Notes: generated by a model from the sequence alone, not told the origin. DNA of 53,658 bases from Acidimicrobiia bacterium (GCA_022824805.1 JAJDZE010000045.1:1-53658), one strand, 5' to 3'; positions 37,518 to 46,817 are shown, numbered from the stretch's first letter. Made by a program: numbers and translations.

Positions 37518-37686
37518 CGCCTTCCTTGCTCAGGAGAGATCGGCTTCACCACCCGAACGGCTCAACGCGGCGGGTCTCCTGCGGATTCAGCGCTTCGTCC
37601 CAGCCGCATGGCGCTTCAACAAGAGGTCGGCGCCATCAGCCTGACGCACATGGACGCCGACGCGCGAGTCAACCGAATCCCGCCGC

Positions 37687-38613
37687 TCAGTTCTGCAGGC
37701 GAGCGAAGGAGTCGCCGAGATGATTCTCGATGAGCTTGGCCATCGGAAGAGCATCAAACATGTGCATCAGCGTGTGATGGATACTCAGCACCGCATCTTG
37801 CACCCCTTGGTCATCTTCGAGGTCATCGACGACGACGCCGTGGCTGCGTGCGAGATCGCGGCCGATTCCTCTGCCGTGGGAGTGATGCTGGTCGTAGCTC
37901 GCGAACCAATCGGCAATAGCGGCAGGGTCGGATGTGTTGTGCGGGTCGTGGCAGAGCATCCATCGCTCGAGCCAGTCCTGCACCAGTTCGCGTGCGAGCT
38001 CTTCTGCCGATTCGCACTGCTGAAGCAGGGCAGTGCCGTAGCGCTCCAGAATCGGGCGCCACGCTGCAGACGACGACGGGTTGAGCATGATGTCCTCGCG
38101 TGCCTTCGCGAACTGCCGTATGGGCGCGCCAGCGGGTGCCAAGCGAAACTGACTGCCCAGCGGCTGAACGACTTGAGGATCAATGGGACCGAGCTGGGAG
38201 TGCGCGGCCATGACGATCCGGTTGCCGGCCAAGGCGATCATGGTCCCCGCCGACATCGCGGCGACAGGAACGAACACGCGGATTTCGCCTGTGAACTTGT
38301 GCCGCAAGTACTCGACAATGCGCTCAGCAGCATTGACGTCGCCGCCCGGGGTATGCAGCAAGATGTCGAGATCGCGGCCATGCAACCCGCTGACAGCCGT
38401 CATGAAGCCGTGGATGTCGTCAAGCGAGATGGCGGCCCGGTTCCCGGCACCGGAGCTTCCCAGCCAATTGCCGTAGTACAGGATCGTCGCCCGCTGGGTC
38501 AGACGGTGCATCTGCGCAAGATAACGACGACGGACTGCGTCATAGTCGGGAGTGCCGCTCGCGTCCGCGGCCGATGCGATCAGTTCTCGTTGGATTTCCG
38601 CCCAGTTGGGCAT
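37687..38613 (-). CDS. SDH-family Clp-fold serine protease
   Basis: A 308-residue protein of the crotonase/ClpP fold, SDH (serine dehydrogenase proteinase)/SppA branch. The oxyanion region is ILLHTPGGDVNAAERIVEYL (residues 84-103). The nucleophile is Ser121 in AAMSAGTMIALAGNRIV, and GPIDP follows at 142. No signal peptide or membrane segment is seen, unlike SppA, so it is probably cytosolic. The C-terminal 150 residues are helical. It is transcribed opposite to the methylase and helicase on either side, downstream of a 55-codon gene with a 3-base gap. In this setting a defence or regulated-proteolysis role is inferred. Confidence 0.82.
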   Translation of the reverse strand: MPNWAEIQRELIASAADASGTPDYDAVRRRYLAQMHRLTQRATILYYGNWLGSSGAGNRAAISLDDIHGFMTAVSGLHGRDLDILLHTPGGDVNAAERIVEYLRHKFTGEIRVFVPVAAMSAGTMIALAGNRIVMAAHSQLGPIDPQVVQPLGSQFRLAPAGAPIRQFAKAREDIMLNPSSSAAWRPILERYGTALLQQCESAEELARELVQDWLERWMLCHDPHNTSDPAAIADWFASYDQHHSHGRGIGRDLARSHGVVVDDLEDDQGVQDAVLSIHHTLMHMFDALPMAKLIENHLGDSFARLQN

Positions 38614-38616
38614 CTC

Positions 38617-38784
38617 TCAATCAAGCGCCGCAACGTCGGACTCGCTGACGTCCCGGTCGCCCACCACCGGAACGGGACGCGTGAGGCGCCAGAAATGCAT
38701 CGCTTCGGCGACCCCGGGCTTGGGCAGAGACAGCTCCAGCACGCGGTCAACTGTCGAAGAACTCTGCGTTTGGCCTTCAGTCAC
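38617..38784 (-). CDS. 55-residue protein coupled to the SDH protease
   Basis: A small gene starting with GTG at 38784 behind a perfect AGGAGG (plus-strand 38790-38795, 5-base spacer), the best ribosome site seen in this window. The product begins VTEGQTQSSSTVDRVLELSL and contains AMHFWRLTRPVPVV, ending in an acidic DRDVSESDVAALD. Its stop is 3 bases before the protease ATG, which implies coupled expression. No family was recognised. As a conserved-looking partner of a protease it might be an adaptor, inhibitor or substrate; this is speculation. Confidence 0.65.
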   Translation of the reverse strand: MTEGQTQSSSTVDRVLELSLPKPGVAEAMHFWRLTRPVPVVGDRDVSESDVAALD

Positions 38785-38875
38785 CGCCGCCTCCTACGTC
38801 AGATCAAACGCTACCGCGCTAGATCAGCACCGAGCCCCATGTCCCGCGACCGAATCGACGCGCTGCGAGAGTCTC

Positions 38876-41800
38876 GTGGCCATTGAACCGAAACCCGAAC
38901 TGGCGGTCAACCGTGATGGCCAGACCGTCGCACAGGCGCTGAACGGGTTCATCACTCACGCCGCTACCGGCTTCGTAGGCGGCGCCGAGGTGGACATTGC
39001 AACCGCCTATTTCAATGTCGGCGGATACTCCCTGCTGGCCGATGCGCTCGACCATGCATCGGGCGTCCGGCTCCTGCTGGGCGCCGAGCCGCAGCCGCCG
39101 GAGAACCGCCGACGAGCACTGCACACCGAGCCGGCTCACCCAGCACGGGCAGCTCGCGCCCGGATGCGCAGCGCGCTGGCCGGGCAGGAACAGATCCTCC
39201 GTTTCGAACGCGACCATTTGGGATTCAGCCGCCAGTCTCACGCAGCGGCGCGACGCCTCACCGATTGGCTGGCATCGCCGAGCGTGGAAGTGCGACGTCT
39301 GGAGGGCCGATTCCTGCACGGCAAGGCCTTCGTGGTGGGCGACCGATCGCACGGAGTCGTGGCCGGGTCGTCCAACTTCACCTACGCCGGACTCGCGTCC
39401 AACCTTGAACTGAACCTCGGCAACTACGCACCGCACGTGGTGACACAGGTGCAGGAGTGGTTCGACGAGCTGTGGGATCAAGCGGCCCCGTACGATCTCG
39501 CCGCACTGTTCGAGGCGAGGTTCGAGCCGCACTCGCCGCAGCTCGTGTACCTGCGAATGCTGTGGGAACGCTATGGCGACGAACTGCAGGCTGAAGCAGA
39601 CGCCGAGGGCGCCCCACAGATCCACCTGACCTCGTTCCAAGCAGACGGACTGTGGCGGGCGCGCCGCATCCTCGACGAGCGGCACGGTGTGCTGGTGGCC
39701 GACGAGGTCGGTCTCGGCAAGACGTTCCTCGCCGGCGAGCTGATTCGCGAAGCCGCGCTGGAGCGCCGCCAGAAGGTGCTGGTGATCACGCCTGCCACGT
39801 TGCGGGACGGTCCGTGGCGTGCGTTCCGAGCCGAACACAACCTGCCGATGGAGCTCGTGTCGTTCGAGGAGTTGATGGGCGACTCGCGCCTCAACCCCGA
39901 GCACGCCACCGGCATCAAGCTCGAACAGCTCGACGTCAACGACTACGCGATGGTGGTGATCGACGAGGCGCACAATCTGCGTAATCCATCCACGCAGCGG
40001 GCACAGGCGCTGCGACGGCTGCTCGCCGGATCGCCGCCGAAACAACTGGTCATGCTGACCGCTACGCCGGTGAACAACAGCCTGTGGGACTTGTACAACC
40101 TGCTGGGCTACTTCCTGCGCAACGACGCAGCGTTCGCCGATGTCGGCATCGGCTCCCTGCGTGATCACTTCGCCAAGGCCGTCGCGCTCAACCCCGACGA
40201 CCTGACTCCTGAGCATCTCTTCGACGTGCTCGACGCCGTGGCCGTGCGCCGCACCCGTTCGTTCGTGAAGCGCTTCTACCCCAACGACATCGTGCGCATA
40301 GGCGGACACGACACGCCCATCGTCTTCCCGACCCCTCGGGTCCGCAAGCTGAACTACGACCTCGACGCCGTTCTGCCCGGATTCTTCGACCGGTTCGCCG
40401 CAGCGCTCGATGCCGACCCTGTCGTCAGCACTGGGAAGTCTGAGGTTGCCAAGGCCGATGAGCCGACAAGCGCTGGGCGCACGCCGGCTGACGAATCCAC
40501 TGACACAAGCGCCCTCACACTGGCGCGCTACGCAGCCTCGCGCTACCGGCTCGACCACGAGATCGACACCTACGAGCTACAGCTCACCGGGCTGTTGCGC
40601 TCGGGCCTGCTGAAGCGCTTCGAATCGTCGCCCCACGCCTTCGCAGAGACATGCGAGCGCATGGCGAACAGCCACGACGCGTTCCTGTCGCTGCTCGACG
40701 GAGGCCGGGTGGGCACCGGGGACGTGCTGGCCGACTGGATCGCCGCTGACACCGACGATCTCGACGACAAGCAGCGCGACGCCTTCTTGGACCACTTGGT
40801 CCACGTCACCGACGATGCCACCGAATTAGACATCGAGCCGCTGCGCCGAGACACCGAGCGTGACCGAGACTTGCTGCGCGACTTTGCAGCCGAGGCACGC
40901 ACGGTGACACGCGACGCAGACCCGAACCTGACTGCCCTCACCGACGAGCTTGCCGCTATCGCCGCCGATGCACGTGCCCACGGCATCGGTGCCGAAGACA
41001 CCCGCGACCGGCACAAGGTGCTGATCTTCAGCTACTACGCCGACACCGTCGACTGGATCGTCGAACACCTCGAAACGGTGTCGCACACCGACGAGCGGCT
41101 CGCCGCCTACCGGGGGCGCATCGCCTCGGTGGCGGGCAGCTCGGGCTCTGCTGACAAGGAATCGGTGCTGTGGGGATTCGCCCCGCGCACCACCGATGCG
41201 CCTGAGGACCACGACGACGACCTGTACGACATCGTCGTGGCGACCGACGTACTGGCCGAGGGCGTGAACCTGCAGCAGGCCTGCCACATCGTCAACTACG
41301 ACCTTCCGTGGAATCCGATGCGCCTCGTTCAACGTCACGGGCGCATCGACCGCATCGGCTCACGCCACGCGGAGGTATTCCTGCGTTGCGTCTTCCCCGA
41401 CAGCCGGCTGGATGACCTGCTCGGGCTCTCCGAACGTCTGCACCGCAAGATTGCCCAGGCAGCCGCGAGTGTGGGGGTCGGCGAGATACTGCCCGATCAG
41501 GGTAGGTATCACGAGCTCAACTTCACCGAGACACGCGAAGAGATAGAACGCATCCGTCGCGAGGACGCAACCATGTTCGAGCGGGGCGGAACCGCGAAGG
41601 GCGTTCTGTCGGGTGAGGAGTTCCGCCAAGAGCTGCGCCAGGCAATGGAGGACGCAGATCTCGCGGAGCACATCGCCTCGCTGCCCTGGGGCTCTGGATC
41701 GGGAATGGCAGCCCGCTCCGAAGACGGGCGAGTCGGCTACGTCTTCTGTGCCCGCGTCGGCGATCACCCAACGCCCCTGTTCCGATTCGTCGGCCGAGAC

Positions 41801-42286
41801 CGGTCATCTCCCGACAAGGTGGTGGACGAGTCGCTGGCTTGCCTCGACCTCGCCCGCCCGCCCGACGGCTTCGACACTCCTCGCACATTGGAAGACAAAG
41901 GCGTCGAAGGCGCATTCGAGGCGTGGAAAGTTGCCCAGGACGACATCGTCCGCAAATGGAACGTCATGTCCGACAAGGCGAACCTCGAGCCGCGGATTTC
42001 GCCCCGGCTGGCTCGCGCCGCACAAGTAGTGCGTGACCACTCTCCGCCGGAGATGACACAAGACAACATCGACCGCACGGTCGACACGATCACTGCGCCC
42101 TACCCGGAGCGGACCATCCGAACGCTCGCTGCGGCGCTCAAGAGCTCGGCGAGTCCGGCCGAGCAGGCCGTCGAGATCATCAGGGTGATCGACGCGCTCG
42201 GCCTGCAGCCTTACGAGCCGCCCGCGCCGCTACCCGAGATCACACCCGGCGACGTCTACTGCGTCACCTGGCTGGCCCTGACCTGA
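38876..42286 (+). CDS. PLD-nuclease/SNF2-helicase fusion protein
   Basis: A 1136-residue protein. The N-terminus has a phospholipase-D-like nuclease domain with one HKD motif (HGKAFVVGD at residue 148, then GSSNFTYAGLASN). An SF2 SNF2-type helicase follows: Walker A VADEVGLGKTFLAGEL (about 279), DEAH in VVIDEAHNLRNPS (about 363), LTATPVNNSLWDLYN, and motif VI QRHGRIDRIGSRH (about 820). A charged helical insert lies between the two helicase lobes (Asp/Thr-rich, around 520-690). The start is GTG at 38876, because upstream codons only overlap the protease genes. Such fusions accompany Eco57I/PglX-type methylases in defence loci. Its stop is immediately followed by the recG stop on the other strand. 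Confidence 0.85.
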   Translation: MAIEPKPELAVNRDGQTVAQALNGFITHAATGFVGGAEVDIATAYFNVGGYSLLADALDHASGVRLLLGAEPQPPENRRRALHTEPAHPARAARARMRSALAGQEQILRFERDHLGFSRQSHAAARRLTDWLASPSVEVRRLEGRFLHGKAFVVGDRSHGVVAGSSNFTYAGLASNLELNLGNYAPHVVTQVQEWFDELWDQAAPYDLAALFEARFEPHSPQLVYLRMLWERYGDELQAEADAEGAPQIHLTSFQADGLWRARRILDERHGVLVADEVGLGKTFLAGELIREAALERRQKVLVITPATLRDGPWRAFRAEHNLPMELVSFEELMGDSRLNPEHATGIKLEQLDVNDYAMVVIDEAHNLRNPSTQRAQALRRLLAGSPPKQLVMLTATPVNNSLWDLYNLLGYFLRNDAAFADVGIGSLRDHFAKAVALNPDDLTPEHLFDVLDAVAVRRTRSFVKRFYPNDIVRIGGHDTPIVFPTPRVRKLNYDLDAVLPGFFDRFAAALDADPVVSTGKSEVAKADEPTSAGRTPADESTDTSALTLARYAASRYRLDHEIDTYELQLTGLLRSGLLKRFESSPHAFAETCERMANSHDAFLSLLDGGRVGTGDVLADWIAADTDDLDDKQRDAFLDHLVHVTDDATELDIEPLRRDTERDRDLLRDFAAEARTVTRDADPNLTALTDELAAIAADARAHGIGAEDTRDRHKVLIFSYYADTVDWIVEHLETVSHTDERLAAYRGRIASVAGSSGSADKESVLWGFAPRTTDAPEDHDDDLYDIVVATDVLAEGVNLQQACHIVNYDLPWNPMRLVQRHGRIDRIGSRHAEVFLRCVFPDSRLDDLLGLSERLHRKIAQAAASVGVGEILPDQGRYHELNFTETREEIERIRREDATMFERGGTAKGVLSGEEFRQELRQAMEDADLAEHIASLPWGSGSGMAARSEDGRVGYVFCARVGDHPTPLFRFVGRDRSSPDKVVDESLACLDLARPPDGFDTPRTLEDKGVEGAFEAWKVAQDDIVRKWNVMSDKANLEPRISPRLARAAQVVRDHSPPEMTQDNIDRTVDTITAPYPERTIRTLAAALKSSASPAEQAVEIIRVIDALGLQPYEPPAPLPEITPGDVYCVTWLALT

Positions 42287-44557
42287 TCAGCTGCGGTGAA
42301 GGTAATCGGGGTCGCGGCGGCCGGCGAACCAGTCGACCTCGTCAGCTAGCTCCGGATGCGCATCGAGATCGCCGTCGGCAGCGATGAGATCGGCGGCGGC
42401 GTCGCGGGCGGCCTGCACCCAGTGCAGGTCGCGGACCAGCGACGCCAGCTTCAGATCGCTGCGCCCTGACTGCCGCTCATCGAACAGCGTGCCCTCGCCG
42501 CGGAGCTCGAGGTCGCGCTCGGCCAGCTCGAACCCGTCGTTCGTCGCGGCCAGCGCGCTCAGCCGCTCGACAGCAATCGCTGTCGGATCCTCGTCGCTGA
42601 CGAGATAGCACGACGATGCATGGCTGCCCCGGCCCACCCGGCCTCGCAGCTGGTGCAGCTGCGCGATGCCGAAACGGTCTGCGGACAGCACCACCATGAC
42701 CGTGGCATTCGGAACGTCGATCCCGACCTCGATGACCGTTGTCGCAACCAAGGCGTCGAGGTCGCCGGCGCGGAATCGGGCCATCGCTGCTTCCTTCTCC
42801 GACATCGGCAGGCGCCCGTGGAGCAGCCCGACCCGCAGGCCCGCCAAGGCGCCCGCCGACAGCTCCGCGTGCGTCTGCTCCGCCGAGCGCGCGTCGAGAC
42901 TCTCGCTCTCAGCGACCAGCGGGCACACCACATAGGCCTGACGCCCGGCTTCGATCTCGCGCTGCACGTCGATCCACATCGATTCGGCCGCAAGGGGACC
43001 GCGCACCCACTGCGTAGCGATCGGCGTGCGGCCCGGCGGGAGCTCGTCGAGCACCGAGACGTCGAGATCGCCGTACACCGTCATGGCCGCCGTGCGGGGA
43101 ATCGGCGTAGCGGTCATGACCAGCAGGTGGGGAATGCGGCGATCGTCACGGCCGCTCTCGCGCAGCCGCGCACGCTGAGACACGCCGAAACGGTGCTGCT
43201 CGTCGACCACCACGACGCTGAGCGACGCGAACTTCACCGACTCCTCCAGCAGCGCATGCGTGCCGACCACGATGTCCGCGGAACCGGTCGCGACCTGCAC
43301 CAGCACCTCACGACGCTGCGTCGCCGAGCTCGAACCGCTGAGCAGGCACAGGCGCAGCGGCCGGCGGCCGCCGAGTCGCCCATCGTCTGGCACCTCGAAC
43401 CCGTCGAGCAAGGCACGCAGAGCGAAACAGTGCTGTTCGGCCAGCACCTCCGTCGGCGCCATGAGCGCGCCCTGGTGGCCGTTGCGGACCGCAATGAGCA
43501 ATGCGTGCAACGCCACCAGCGTCTTGCCCGAGCCGACGTCGCCCTGCAGCAGGCGGTGCATCGGGCGCAGCATGCTCACGTCGGCGTCGATCTGGCCCAT
43601 CGCACGCTGCTGCGCCCCCGTCAGCGTGTACGGGAGTCGCCGGTGAAATGTCTCGATGAGCGTGCCAGAGGGCTCGTGTGCGATGCCGAGCTCATGGGCC
43701 TCGCGCGCCAAGCGCTGGCTGCGCAGCATCAGCTGCACCCGCATCAGTTCGTCGAACACCAGCCGGTCACGAGCCGCCCACCGGGCCGCCATCGACGGCG
43801 GCTCGTGGATGTCGGCCAGCGCTTGGGATCGGTTCGCGAACCCGTGCTGGCGGCGCAGCCAGCCTGGCAGCGGATCGGCAATGCCGCGGCCTGCACAGCG
43901 CCGCTGCGCCTCCCCAACCCAGTTCGCGACATCCCACGTGACGATGCCGGCGGACTCCGACTGCGGGTAGATCGCCACGATCTTGCCGGTGCGGTCTGCT
44001 GTGGAACCGCCGCTCAGCACATCGACCACGGGGTTCGTCATCTGCTTGCGGCCCCGGTAGTCCTCCACCTTGCCGAACAGCGCCACGGTGCGACCTTCGG
44101 TGAGCTGACGCTCACGCCATGCCTGATTGAAGAACACAGCGCTCAGCACCCCGCTGGCATCGGTGACATCGGCGCTCACCAGTCGTCGGCCCCCGCGCAG
44201 GCGGCGGCTCGACACCGACAGCACGTCGGCTACCACGGTGATCTCCGACCCGATCTCCGCCTCGCTGATCGGAGCTTGGGCTGTGCGGTCGACGTAGCGC
44301 CGGGGATAGTAGGTGAGCAGATCGAACACAGACTCGACGCCGACTTCGGCCAGGGCTCTGCGGCGCTGACGGCCGACACCGTTGAGCCGCTCAACACTGA
44401 TCGCGTCGAGTTCGCGCAGCGTCAGCGGGCCCTTCGCCGCTGTACCCGGAGCATCGGGCCCGACAGCGGCATCGGAGACCTGCGCCGCTGACGCTTCCGG
44501 TGCAGCGGTGCCCGGGCGCCGGCCCTGAGCAGGCTGGCTGCGACGGGGTGCGTTCAT
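42287..44557 (-). CDS. recG: ATP-dependent DNA helicase RecG
   Basis: RecG reverses stalled forks and branch-migrates recombination intermediates. The product has 756 residues. The wedge/OB region (GSEITVVADVLSVSSRRLRGGRRL) precedes the motor with Walker A LLQGDVGSGKTLVALHALL, DEQH in VVVVDEQHRFGVSQRARL, MTATPIPRTAAMTVYGDLD, and the C-terminal QLRGRVGRGSHASSCYL. The N-terminal 45 residues are low complexity. The start overlaps the DAK2 gene stop by ATGA. Confidence 0.96.
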   Translation of the reverse strand: MNAPRRSQPAQGRRPGTAAPEASAAQVSDAAVGPDAPGTAAKGPLTLRELDAISVERLNGVGRQRRRALAEVGVESVFDLLTYYPRRYVDRTAQAPISEAEIGSEITVVADVLSVSSRRLRGGRRLVSADVTDASGVLSAVFFNQAWRERQLTEGRTVALFGKVEDYRGRKQMTNPVVDVLSGGSTADRTGKIVAIYPQSESAGIVTWDVANWVGEAQRRCAGRGIADPLPGWLRRQHGFANRSQALADIHEPPSMAARWAARDRLVFDELMRVQLMLRSQRLAREAHELGIAHEPSGTLIETFHRRLPYTLTGAQQRAMGQIDADVSMLRPMHRLLQGDVGSGKTLVALHALLIAVRNGHQGALMAPTEVLAEQHCFALRALLDGFEVPDDGRLGGRRPLRLCLLSGSSSATQRREVLVQVATGSADIVVGTHALLEESVKFASLSVVVVDEQHRFGVSQRARLRESGRDDRRIPHLLVMTATPIPRTAAMTVYGDLDVSVLDELPPGRTPIATQWVRGPLAAESMWIDVQREIEAGRQAYVVCPLVAESESLDARSAEQTHAELSAGALAGLRVGLLHGRLPMSEKEAAMARFRAGDLDALVATTVIEVGIDVPNATVMVVLSADRFGIAQLHQLRGRVGRGSHASSCYLVSDEDPTAIAVERLSALAATNDGFELAERDLELRGEGTLFDERQSGRSDLKLASLVRDLHWVQAARDAAADLIAADGDLDAHPELADEVDWFAGRRDPDYLHRS

Positions 44558-46377
44558 TCGATGCCGAACAGGTACGGGTAGTGGTCCTGGCCGCCGGCGT
44601 GCCGCTCGACCTGGACATCGGGCCAGTGCTCAGCGAGCCACGTCATCACTTCGGCGGTCTCGGCGGCCTGAGCGCTCGATCCCTCGATCAGCGTGAGGAT
44701 CTCGTGAGTCGGGGTGAGCATGTTCTCGAGCAACCCGACAGCCGCCGCTGACGCGGTGTCGCCGGCGGCCGAGATGCCGCCGGCGTCGAGGCCGATCCAT
44801 TGTCCGGCGGCGACATCGCCCACCGATGCGGTCGTGTCACGCACTGCCTGGGTCACTTCTCCCGCCGACACCGCGCCCGCGGCGTCGTCCATCGACGCGG
44901 CGTTGGCGTCGGCGCTCGCGTCGGGGTCGTAGCCGAAGAGGGCTGCGAGGCCCGCTGGCACCGAGGTTGTGGCAACGACCGTGACGGTCTTTTTGGCGTG
45001 CTCCGCTGCTTGCCGGGCCACCGGGACGATATTGGCATTGTTTGGCAGCACTACGACCTGCTGCGAGGGCGCGGACTCGATGGCCGCCAGCAGTTCGGCC
45101 GTCGAGGGATTCATGGTCTGCCCGCCGGTGACGAACTCGTGGCAGCCCAGCGAAGCGAACAGCTCATCGAGGCCCGCTGCGGGCGAGACTGCGACCACCG
45201 CACATCTCGCCAGCGGCCGCTGGGCGGCTTCGGCCACCGCACCTGCGTGCGCCCCATGCGCACTGTGACCCCCGAGGCCAGCGACTTGCTCATGAAGGTC
45301 GGTGATCTGGATGCGATGCGGTCGTCCCACATCGATGCCCGCCTCGATGACGGGGCCGATGTCATCGGTATGGATATGGCAGTTCCACAGCCCGTCGCCG
45401 CCCACCATCACGATCGAATCGCCCAGGACGTCCCAGGCGGCCTTGAACTGATCGATGTTCTCGTCGGGCGCCGCAAGCAGGAACATCACCTCGTAGCGGG
45501 TGCTGGAGGGATCGTGCACATCGTGACCGCCGCCGTCGCCGCCGCCGCTGTCGAGGTGGCTGTGCAACTCGGCGCGTTGCTCGGCGACCGGGTCCGCGGC
45601 GACGCCCTGCAAGCTCGTTCCCGCGTTCCCGTGAGCAATCACCGCTGCCACCTCGGCCGGCAAGTCGACCTCATCGGGCAACGGGCGCCCGTCCACGACG
45701 CTCAGCAAGGCATCGAGCAACAGCAGGTACCCAGCAGCGCCTGCATCCACCACACCGGCGTCGGCCAGCACCGGCAGTTGCTGCGGGGTTGCCTCCAGCG
45801 CTGCCTGCCCTGCTTGGCGTGCGCTCTCGAGCACGGCTGCGAGCGCCGTCGCTCCGGTGCCCCGCTCATCGGGGGCGAGAGCTTCGAGTGCGCTCTGCGC
45901 CGCTTGGGCTGAAGCGCGGGCGACACTCAGGATCGTGCCCTCGACAGGCCGCATGACGGCACTGTCGGCAGCAGTGCTCGCGGCAACCAAGCCTTCGGCG
46001 AGCAGCTCGGCGTCGATGGGCGGATCGCTGTCGGGATCATCGTCGCCAGGGGCGAGCGTGGCTGCAAGGCCCCGCAACAACTGGCTGACGATGACGCCGC
46101 TGTTGCCGCGAGCGCCCATGAGCGCGCCATGCGAGATCGCTCGGCAGATATCCCCTCTGCCGGCGCCGGACAGGAGCAATTCCTCGCTGACAGCCGCGAG
46201 CGTCAAGGCCATGTTGGTGCCGGTGTCGCCATCGGGCACGGGATAGACGTTGAGTCGATCGATCGTGACCCGGTGCTGGTTCAGCGCGGACCGATACCGG
46301 CGCATGGCCTCGGCCAGCGCCTCGCTGTCGAGGCGGGGCCGAGCCCCCACGGATACCTGAGCGTCACGGTCGCCCAT
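44554..46377 (-). CDS. fakA: DAK2-domain FakA/YloV-like kinase
   Basis: A 607-residue DAK2-family protein, similar to fatty acid kinase subunit FakA (YloV). The ATP-binding DAK2 domain is at the N-terminus: TIDRLNVYPVPDGDTGTNMA and GALMGARGNSGVIVSQLLRG. The C-terminal EDD/FakA-like regions have VMFLLAAPDENIDQFKAAWD, DGLWNCHIHTDDIGPVIEAG and VVVLPNNANIVPVARQA. FakA works with a FakB acyl-binding protein to phosphorylate fatty acids; no FakB is in the window. It forms an operon with recG, as in other actinobacteria. rpmB, the usual upstream neighbour, is absent. Confidence 0.85.
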   Translation of the reverse strand: MGDRDAQVSVGARPRLDSEALAEAMRRYRSALNQHRVTIDRLNVYPVPDGDTGTNMALTLAAVSEELLLSGAGRGDICRAISHGALMGARGNSGVIVSQLLRGLAATLAPGDDDPDSDPPIDAELLAEGLVAASTAADSAVMRPVEGTILSVARASAQAAQSALEALAPDERGTGATALAAVLESARQAGQAALEATPQQLPVLADAGVVDAGAAGYLLLLDALLSVVDGRPLPDEVDLPAEVAAVIAHGNAGTSLQGVAADPVAEQRAELHSHLDSGGGDGGGHDVHDPSSTRYEVMFLLAAPDENIDQFKAAWDVLGDSIVMVGGDGLWNCHIHTDDIGPVIEAGIDVGRPHRIQITDLHEQVAGLGGHSAHGAHAGAVAEAAQRPLARCAVVAVSPAAGLDELFASLGCHEFVTGGQTMNPSTAELLAAIESAPSQQVVVLPNNANIVPVARQAAEHAKKTVTVVATTSVPAGLAALFGYDPDASADANAASMDDAAGAVSAGEVTQAVRDTTASVGDVAAGQWIGLDAGGISAAGDTASAAAVGLLENMLTPTHEILTLIEGSSAQAAETAEVMTWLAEHWPDVQVERHAGGQDHYPYLFGIE

Positions 46378-46385
46378 GGGCGCCG

Positions 46386-46391
46386 AAGCTA
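46386..46391 (-). promoter_or_regulatory. Putative -10 box for fakA-recG
   Basis: On the minus strand TAGCTT lies 8 bases before the fakA ATG, matching the TAnnnT leaderless layout seen at several other starts. Confidence 0.4.
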
Positions 46392-46482
46392 CAACGCGCC
46401 CGCCGCGACCGGTTGGTAGCGTTCCGAGGACTGCGGGCGCCGCCACGGCGGCCCGGCAGATTCCCTGCCACTGGAGGCGCAT

Positions 46483-46734
46483 GTGCAAGGCGTCATCAAG
46501 TCGTACGACCCGGCATCGCGAGTCGGGATCGTGACTGACGACGTCACGCGCGCCGAGCACGAGCTGGCCCCAAATGCCCTGGAGGGATCCATCTTCCGGA
46601 TGGTGCGGCAAGGCCAGCGAGTGATCTACGACCTGGACGAACGGGGGCTTGCCACGCGGCTGCGTCTCGGCTCGGAAGTGGACTTGGGAACACCCGAATG
46701 GATCACCGCCGGGGGGGGAGACAGCGTGATCTGA
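46483..46734 (+). CDS. Small cold-shock-like (OB-fold) protein
   Basis: An 83-residue protein resembling a cold-shock domain: [20 protein letters not shown] at the N-terminus and [20 protein letters not shown] later. Aromatic RNA-binding residues of classical CSPs are not obvious. GTG start with GGAGG. Near its end lies a G8 run (46711-46718). One extra G would continue translation in frame into pckG. Divergent from fakA. Confidence 0.6.
   Translation: MQGVIKSYDPASRVGIVTDDVTRAEHELAPNALEGSIFRMVRQGQRVIYDLDERGLATRLRLGSEVDLGTPEWITAGGGDSVI
46711..46718 (+). repeat. G8 homopolymer at 3' end of cold-shock-like gene
   Basis: Eight G encoding Gly-Gly-Gly near the last residues of the cold-shock-like protein. 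With nine G the frame would pass the TGA and enter the pckG frame, which is open upstream of its start at 46818. Confidence 0.8.
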
Positions 46735-46817
46735 GGCCGGGGCAGGCGCGCCGGCCGAGGAGCGAGTTACCAGTCTCGATTCGTGCGCTAGCGCGAGACT
46801 CGGACCCGGAGGACAAT

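Noticed and set aside
38552..38875. N-terminal extension of the PLD-SNF2 protein
   Set aside because: The extra 108 codons overlap the protease and its small partner gene antisense and contain no recognisable domain; GTG at 38876 gives a natural start just before the PLD domain.
33090..42286. Calling the island BREX, DISARM or a named type I/III restriction system
   Set aside because: The needed core genes (for example drmA/drmB, brxC/pglZ, hsdS/hsdR, res/mod) are not present.
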